From Mangifera indica (Eukaryota > Streptophyta > Magnoliopsida > Sapindales > Anacardiaceae), in the NCBI RefSeq assembly GCF_011075055.1, contig NC_058150.1:3968001-4032000 (forward strand): 64,000 bases of DNA. The letters are read 5' to 3'. Under the pieces are notes generated by a model. That model was not told where the DNA came from and ran no database searches. It saw only the letters and a list, made by a program, of their open reading frames with translations. Both the position numbers and the translations under genes were made by a program. Shown piece by piece: positions 58,091-64,000 of the stretch; position 1 is the stretch's first letter; the number at the start of each line of letters is the position of its first letter.

Positions 58091-59181
58091 TGCATTTGTT
58101 GATTTTCTCGTTCATACACATAATTATTTCTCTCTGATGTTAATAATTAGATACCATTCTCTTACATATATTCTGATGTTTTATTTAATAAAATCCATTC
58201 ACCGAATTAAAAGTTGCACCTAAAGCACTTGTTTATTGAACCAATTATACCCGACAGCAGATTAATGTGCTTTGTGATGAAAAATATATAATTATTTTAG
58301 GTAATTGATTAATCAATTAGTCAAGTTATGTAGCATAAATAGATACATCCATGTTCCATTGGTAGAATAATGGCAGGTTCTGTTGAACAAAATATTTGAT
58401 TTCATTCTTGCATAATATTTGTTTTGATTATTATTTTTTATATGGACAATAATTAATTGTAATCCGTTTATTTTATTTTCATAAGATTGTGATTTCTTTT
58501 ACGGTTATATTGGAATAGTATAAATCGTACAACTTTTTCATTGATAATTCACAATTTTTTTTTAGTACTAGAGTGGAAACTGTCTTTCTGTACTCACAGT
58601 TTTTAAAACTGACTTTTTCCCTTGCTCTAAGATTTCATCTTTTTCTTTATGCAGTTGCCCCCCTAACTTTGAAACTTTACAGTGTCAACCCTCTCTCCAA
58701 CGATTTGCACAACCATCTCTGACCAATTTCTTTACTTAAGACTTAGTTGATGTCAGTTTAGTTTGTCTCTAGTAACCTCTCTCCCTTCCAAGACAGTTTA
58801 GATGACACATTACATTTTCCATCGTCATGCATTGTCCTATCTTTTTTTGTTATTGTGAAATGTTCCTCCTCTAACAAATATCACATTAAGATCAAGCCAC
58901 TCTTGCTGTGATTTCTTTGTCGACAGCACAATAGACTCTTTCTCTATTGTATATAATTTAGTCCGACCATCTTCTCACAAGAACAACTCTTTGTTTCACA
59001 ACGATTTGTTCATAAGAAATAGACACAACTATGGACGTTCAACGATGCTCTAGTTGATTTGAAGACAACTTTAGCTATAGTGTCTCTTGACAATCAATCC
59101 CTTGGGTTTTCATTGTCGTAGCCACTATTCCTAACACTACATCTCTTGAAAAATTAAAAAAGTTTAAAGTTGTTTCTAAAA
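58091..59181. other. Unit 4 spacer before the Mutator-like insertion
   Basis: No gene is supported. Units 1-3 carry two copies of a ~145-bp direct repeat around a ~725-bp segment, whereas here only one copy remains (about 58750-58900). Confidence 0.5.
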
Positions 59182-59921
59182 GGCCAAAGGACAATTTCCC
59201 ACCTAAGTTTTGATACGTTTTTAAAATCACACCTACAAGGTTTAAAAAACCTAAAGTTTCACTTGTAGACTAATTGAAGTTAAAATTTTCTGTTAGAAGT
59301 AAGAATAAAATTGTTATTTTACTAATAATATTAAAATAATATAAACTTCATTACATTTCCTTCATAAGTTCTAAAAACTAATAATTTTACCTCAACCTAA
59401 AGTTTTATAACTTTAAAAAGTCACATCCCCCCCCCCCCCAAAACCTAGGGTTTTTTTCTTCTTCCCTTAGGTTACCATCTTCGACACCGACAATCTCCTC
59501 TTTCTACCCTAAAATGTTGATCGACACCTCTCCTCTCTAGATCTCTTTGTCTTTGACGAAGAGATCTAGAGGGTGTAGGTCTTCATGCCCCATTGTGCAT
59601 CGATCAATGTTTTAGGGTGGAAAGGGGAGGTGGTTGACACAGAAGATGGTGGCTACAGGGGTAAAAGAAAAAACATTAGGCTTGAAGTGTGACTTTTTCT
59701 AAGTTAGAAAACTATAGATAAGGGTGAAGTGTTAGTTTTTAAAACTTAGGGGGGTAAAAATAATAAAATTTTTATTTTTTAATATTATTAGTTAAATGAC
59801 GATTATCTAACAGAAAATTTTAACGGTAGTTGGCCCATGGATAAGATTTTAAGTTTTTTAAATCCCGTGAATATCACTTTAAGAATGTATCAAAACTTAG
59901 GTGGGAATAAGTCCTTTAACC
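59182..59921. mobile_element. Mutator-like long-TIR non-autonomous element (740 bp), unit 4 only
   Basis: Long inverted repeats (~140 bp) start GGCCAAAGGACAATTTCCC and end GGGAATAAGTCCTTTAACC. Both arms contain CCCACCTAAGTTTTGATAC and AAAATTTTCTGTTAGA. Flanking 9-bp repeats tttctaaaa (59173-59181) and tttttaaaa (59922-59930) differ by one base. Units 1-3 lack it. The centre carries a C13 run (59427-59439) and no open reading frame of note. A 9-bp duplication with long TIRs fits Mutator-like MITEs. Confidence 0.87.
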
Positions 59922-60495
59922 TTTTTAAAATTTTAAAATTGTAATATGTCATTTAATAGTTTTAAAAACAACAATTACACCTCTAAATAACTTTATAAAT
60001 TTAATAAGTCATTCAATAGTTTTAAAAATAACAATTACATCTCCAAATAACTGACTAAAATATAATATTTTAAGGTTGATTAAAGTTTTAATAATTATCA
60101 AGATTGTAAGTGATAAAATTTTAAATTAATAAATATATATTAATAATTTAACGTTTATATTAAGGGTGTTAATGATTATTATGCAAATTAAATAAAATGG
60201 CATAATAATCATTTATAGGAAAACCATATAAATTCACTAATATATTTGAATAATGGGTGTGAATTTGGTCTTGGAGACTTAAAGGATGGTCATTCTATCT
60301 TAATTTAATTAATTTTTATTCTTTGCCTACAAATTTAAGTTTTAATTATATTTTCGGTTTGCTTGTCAGTGGAAAGAAAATTTGCATGGGCTCCACTGTT
60401 GACTTTTTGACTCCAGCCACCGCCACTTATTTTGACAAAGGTTAAAAGACAAAGAAAGAAAGAGCAAGGAAGCAACCCTTCCCTTATTCTTATTC
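59922..60495. other. Unit 4 upstream region of D4
   Basis: AT-rich sequence homologous to 22640-23060 in unit 1, with ttaaaagacaaagaaagaaa just before the TATA box. No gene is supported. Confidence 0.5.
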
Positions 60496-60505
60496 CTATA
60501 TAAAC
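60496..60505 (+). promoter_or_regulatory. TATA box of gene D4
   Basis: ctatataaac, about 70 bp before ATG 60569, in the same context as in the other units. Confidence 0.55.
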
Positions 60506-60568
60506 ACGCAAAAGTAGCTCTCTGTATTATCTTATTCCAAAGGTTCATACTCATTTGTAAGGAAAGAG

Positions 60569-62957
60569 ATGGAAGCAATATCTATTGGATCTGATCCTCG
60601 TTTTTATTTTCAAGTACGTATTTGTTAATTTTCTCATTCATACATAATTATATCTCTCTTCGATGTATGTGTAATTTATTTACGTAGGTGGGAAAGATAA
60701 AAATCAATGAGGGAATGAAGAGTTTGCAAGATTTAGTTTATTGGTGTAAGGACAACTTGAGCTCTGAAAATGATGGAATCCTTCATGAAGCTATGACCTA
60801 CTTTCAATCTCTTCAACGACAAATACAAGTAACTCTTATAGAACTAATGTTATATGGTCTTTCATTGTTAATAACTGAAACTTTTTATCTGAACTGGCGT
60901 AGTTTCTTTAATTAAATATGTGAAGGAAATTGAATTTGAAGCACAACAGGGAAGAGCGTCTGGATCTTTCAATCTACAACGTGGGCAGGTTTCTTACCGC
61001 TATTTTTCATTTATGTTCTCTCTTAATTATACATATAATAATAATGTTTTAGTGAAAATGTTTTTAAATAATTATAGAATTTATTATTATATCTACTGCC
61101 TCAATTTAACAAAAATAAAAATTGACTTGCTCAGGTTAAATAAAATAAATAAATAATATTTAGTTGTTTGCATTTTATTGTTTATTAGGTGTAGATTTGT
61201 TTGTATTGTAACAGGAAATCACTTAAGTAAGAGAACAAAATGTCAACTTTGAACCGACTCTAAATCAAGAGATTGATATAGTGATGAGTAAAAAAGAGAA
61301 CAAATCATCATATTCTAAGCGAAAAATGCGGTCAGATGTTTGGGACCACTTCACAAAGTATGAAAATAAAGATAAGAAGAGCAGAGCTCTATGTCAACAT
61401 TGTAAGAAAGATTTTGATGGATCAAGCAAGAGTGGAACAACACATCTCAGAAATCATATAAGAAGTTGTTTGAAAAATCCAAATAAAGTAATTGATAAAG
61501 CGAAAGAGATTGTTGTGGTTGATCAAGAACTGAATGATTCTAATTTAGTACAAAACATGATTACGCATGGGTTGAACGGTATAAAAGATGATATACTTGA
61601 GGTTTATAAACAAAAGAAAAATAAGTTGTATAGATATTTAGAAGAACTTCCACGTCATTTTAATATATCAATTGGAAGGTTGCTGCTTGATGATCCTGTT
61701 TGGTATGTGATGATTTGGTTTATTGATAATAATTGGAAATTGAAAAATTGGATTATTCATTTAAAAGAGGATGACTTTGCTATTAGCAGACGCATTAATG
61801 AACATTTCCTGATGTGGTTGCTTCAAGATTGGAACATAGACAAAAGAATTTTGTCTATATTTGATCCACGTGGTGGTCTGTTAGATGATTCGAAGCTTCA
61901 ACTTACCTCTTTGCTCAATGAAAGAGCTTCACACCGTTTCATGGGGACTTTTGATGGATATTTTTTCTCAAGGGATTATTTTTTTGACGCAGGAAGTGTG
62001 TTGTGGGAAAGTGATATTATGGTCAAAGTGGGGAAACTTAGAGATTACTGCATGACATCATCAAGCAAATATAAGTTTGAATTTGTGGTAAAGAAAGCTG
62101 AGTCCATGGGTAAAAAGGTAACTTTAGAAATTTTTGCCTTGGGTGTTCCTTATAAATTCAGTCCGCTTGATTGGGCAATGAGAAATAAAGAAGTATTTTG
62201 TGAATTGGAACATATAGATCCTGATTTCAAATCTATCAATTTTGATTGGGAGGATGCAGCTTTCCTGCACAACATTTGCACACTGTTAATGGATCTGGAA
62301 AATCATTTTTGGAAAATGAGATTTTCTGAATTTAAATTGGCAAATGAGTGTTTCCCTTTAGTTTATCAATCATTTTTAAAAATGCGACAATTAAAGAATA
62401 CTGAATATCAGTACTTCTGCCTTGTTGCATTACTTTGGAGAGAAATTTTTGATAAACTTTGCAACAACTTAAAGTTGGTATTAGTAATCACAGTGATTCT
62501 GGATCCAAGATTTAAACAGGATGATGTACAACATTTCTACAAAGAAATTTATGATGATGAGGCAGACTTGCACTTCAATCAAATCATGGGTGATGTTACA
62601 AATATTTACAATGAATATGCAAAGGATGTCAACAATTCTCCACAGCATTCAGATGAGGTTGCTTCTTCAAAATCAGAATTCCGCCGTTATTTGACGGATT
62701 CCAAGGTTCCTCCATGTGAAGAGTTTGATATACTGGAGTGGTGGCGTCTTAATTCTTCAACTTATCCAACACTGGCTATGATGGCTTGTGATTTCTTATC
62801 CATTTCTTTTGTTTATGCTGACGGTGATGGTATTGATATTACTAATCGTTTGGGGGATAAAGTTTTTAATATTTTTAGCTTTCATTGTTTGGATGCTGAC
62901 TTGAAATATGCTATTGCATGTACAAAAGCTTGGTTGACTGAGTTTGAAAGTCTGTAA
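60569..62957 (+). pseudogene. D4: HLH-like/BED/hAT-derived gene copy with one nonsense codon before the BED domain
   Basis: Exons 60569-60613, 60688-60828, 60926-60988 and 61215-62957, phase 0 with intact GT-AG borders. The HLH-like exon is fully open (KINEGMKSLQDLV ... ILHEAMTYFQSLQRQIQ). The fourth codon of exon 4 is TAA (61224-61226; Gln in the other copies). From ATG 61284 the frame is open to the end and encodes 557 residues with a complete BED finger (CQHCKKDF, HIRSC), hAT body motifs (YVMIWFIDNNW; DWNIDKRILSIFD; ITVILDPRFK) and the DILEWWRLNSSTYPTL motif. The single stop separates an intact HLH reading frame from an intact BED-hAT frame. Called a pseudogene for the fused product; the BED-hAT part could be expressed from its own start. 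Confidence 0.7.
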
Positions 62958-64000
62958 TGAAGTTGTCTAAATAAAAATATATTAGTAGTGTTATACGTAT
63001 ACACTTTAAATACATAATTTAAGTATATAGATGATGTGTTATAATATAATTGAATATTATTTTATTTTTAATTTAAAATTATTAAATTACATAATAACAA
63101 ACATATATGTATTTAAACTGTGCATCAAAATTTTGTACACATAATTTTACTAAAATATATGTTTCATTATTCCTATTTAGTAAATTTCCCTTTCAATAGA
63201 ATAATCACAAAATTAATATTAAAACAAGGGATCAATATTTTATATAAAAAATAAATACATAAAAATTATTTCTTTTAGAAATAAATTAAAATTACTAAAA
63301 GATAAAACACCAGAAAATATTAAAAAATAAGATTAAAAAATATAAGTTAATCACTATAAAAATTGATTTCAGAAAAACAAAGAAGACAGGTCAATTGAAT
63401 CAACTAGTTCAATTTAACTAAATCATAAAAGATATAAGTCAATTCTATTTGCTTCATAATATTTTCATGTAAAGTCTAATATACCTCTTATAGAAAAAAA
63501 TATGAGAAACTATTATATGTGTAGTACAAAAATGCAACCTGATGGTAGGTAAAGAAGTCTCAATTGACGATGAATTAAAGATGAAGAAATTAAATCAAAG
63601 AAGCTTCTCCATATCTGTCGGCGTTTTCCATTAAATCAACTCCAGATGAAGCTTCCATCATGCTATTTGGCTTCGTTTGAAGTTGAATTGACAAAAAACA
63701 AAATCAATTCACGTCGTTTGAAGATGATTCGATGAAGACTTTCTGTCTTTGTGCTTCGTAGCATTAGGGCTTCATTGGGAGTCATCATCAAAGGTAGAGG
63801 GAGAAAGATAGGATGAAAACTGGTCTCAATTGGAGTCTAGCTATCAAAGAAGGAAGGGAAAGAAAGTAAATTCTAGCAAGAAAAAAATACAACTTTTTAA
63901 ACTTTTGAATGAGACAAATTGTTTTTTTAAACTAAAAAGAGAAAATAAATTATAATTTTATTTATTTTAATATTATAATAAAATAATAATTTTATCTTTA
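62958..64000. other. Unit 4 region downstream of D4 (continues beyond the window)
   Basis: No gene is supported. The AT-rich palindrome is at about 62985-63155. Compared with unit 1, some 500 bp are missing at about 63386. The conserved GC-richer block lies at 63560-63830. The window ends inside this block, so the right edge of the array is not seen. Confidence 0.5.

Noticed and set aside
59427..59439. Poly-C run as a telomere- or G-quadruplex-type signal
   Set aside because: A single 13-base homopolymer inside a Mutator-like element, without repeated G-tract architecture.

Overview
The window is nuclear DNA of a flowering plant, most likely a eudicot. It is AT-rich, its genes carry GT-AG introns, and it holds plant-specific families: an mTERF-like organelle protein, an NT-C2/DIL-like protein, an adenylate-kinase-like protein, S1-type self-incompatibility homologues (SPH) and a hAT-derived BED zinc-finger gene. 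The species cannot be named from the sequence alone.

Positions 1-15,100 are ordinary single-copy gene space. An mTERF-like gene (2612-3753, +) is broken by one missing base. A long 8-exon gene (7252-13677, +) encodes about 1190 residues, with an N-terminal C2-like domain, a perfectly in-frame 102-residue internal tandem duplication, a coiled coil and a C-terminal DIL-like region. A 4-exon adenylate-kinase-like gene (14000-15077, -) has an atypical P-loop.

From about 15.2 kb to the end the sequence is a four-unit tandem array with a period of 11-14 kb. An ideal unit reads: SPH-A, SPH-B and SPH-C (all on the minus strand), a pair of tRNA-Lys-like pseudogenes, a short block R, a long repeat-rich spacer, then gene D on the plus strand. 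D has four exons, all joined in phase 0: a 15-codon leader, an HLH-like exon, a 21-codon linker and a BED/hAT-transposase-like exon. Units begin near 15.2, 27.3, 40.1 and 53.7 kb. Unit 3 also carries a truncated copy of the adenylate-kinase gene. Unit 4 has lost SPH-A. Seven SPH genes are intact (A1-A3, C1-C4). All four SPH-B copies are dead, each by its own mutation(s). Of the four D genes only D2 (35876-38252) is open throughout.

The repeated units act as internal controls, because an insertion in one unit can be compared with an empty site in another. This defines a Tourist/Harbinger-like MITE family (TTA target duplication, four insertions, three of them inside SPH-B coding sequence), two hAT-like non-autonomous elements, one Mutator-like long-TIR element and a fold-back element. 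The most unusual item is gene D: a helix-loop-helix segment resembling that of CIB/BEE/PIF-type bHLH proteins, without a basic region, spliced to a BED zinc finger and an apparently non-catalytic hAT transposase body, and amplified together with SPH genes.
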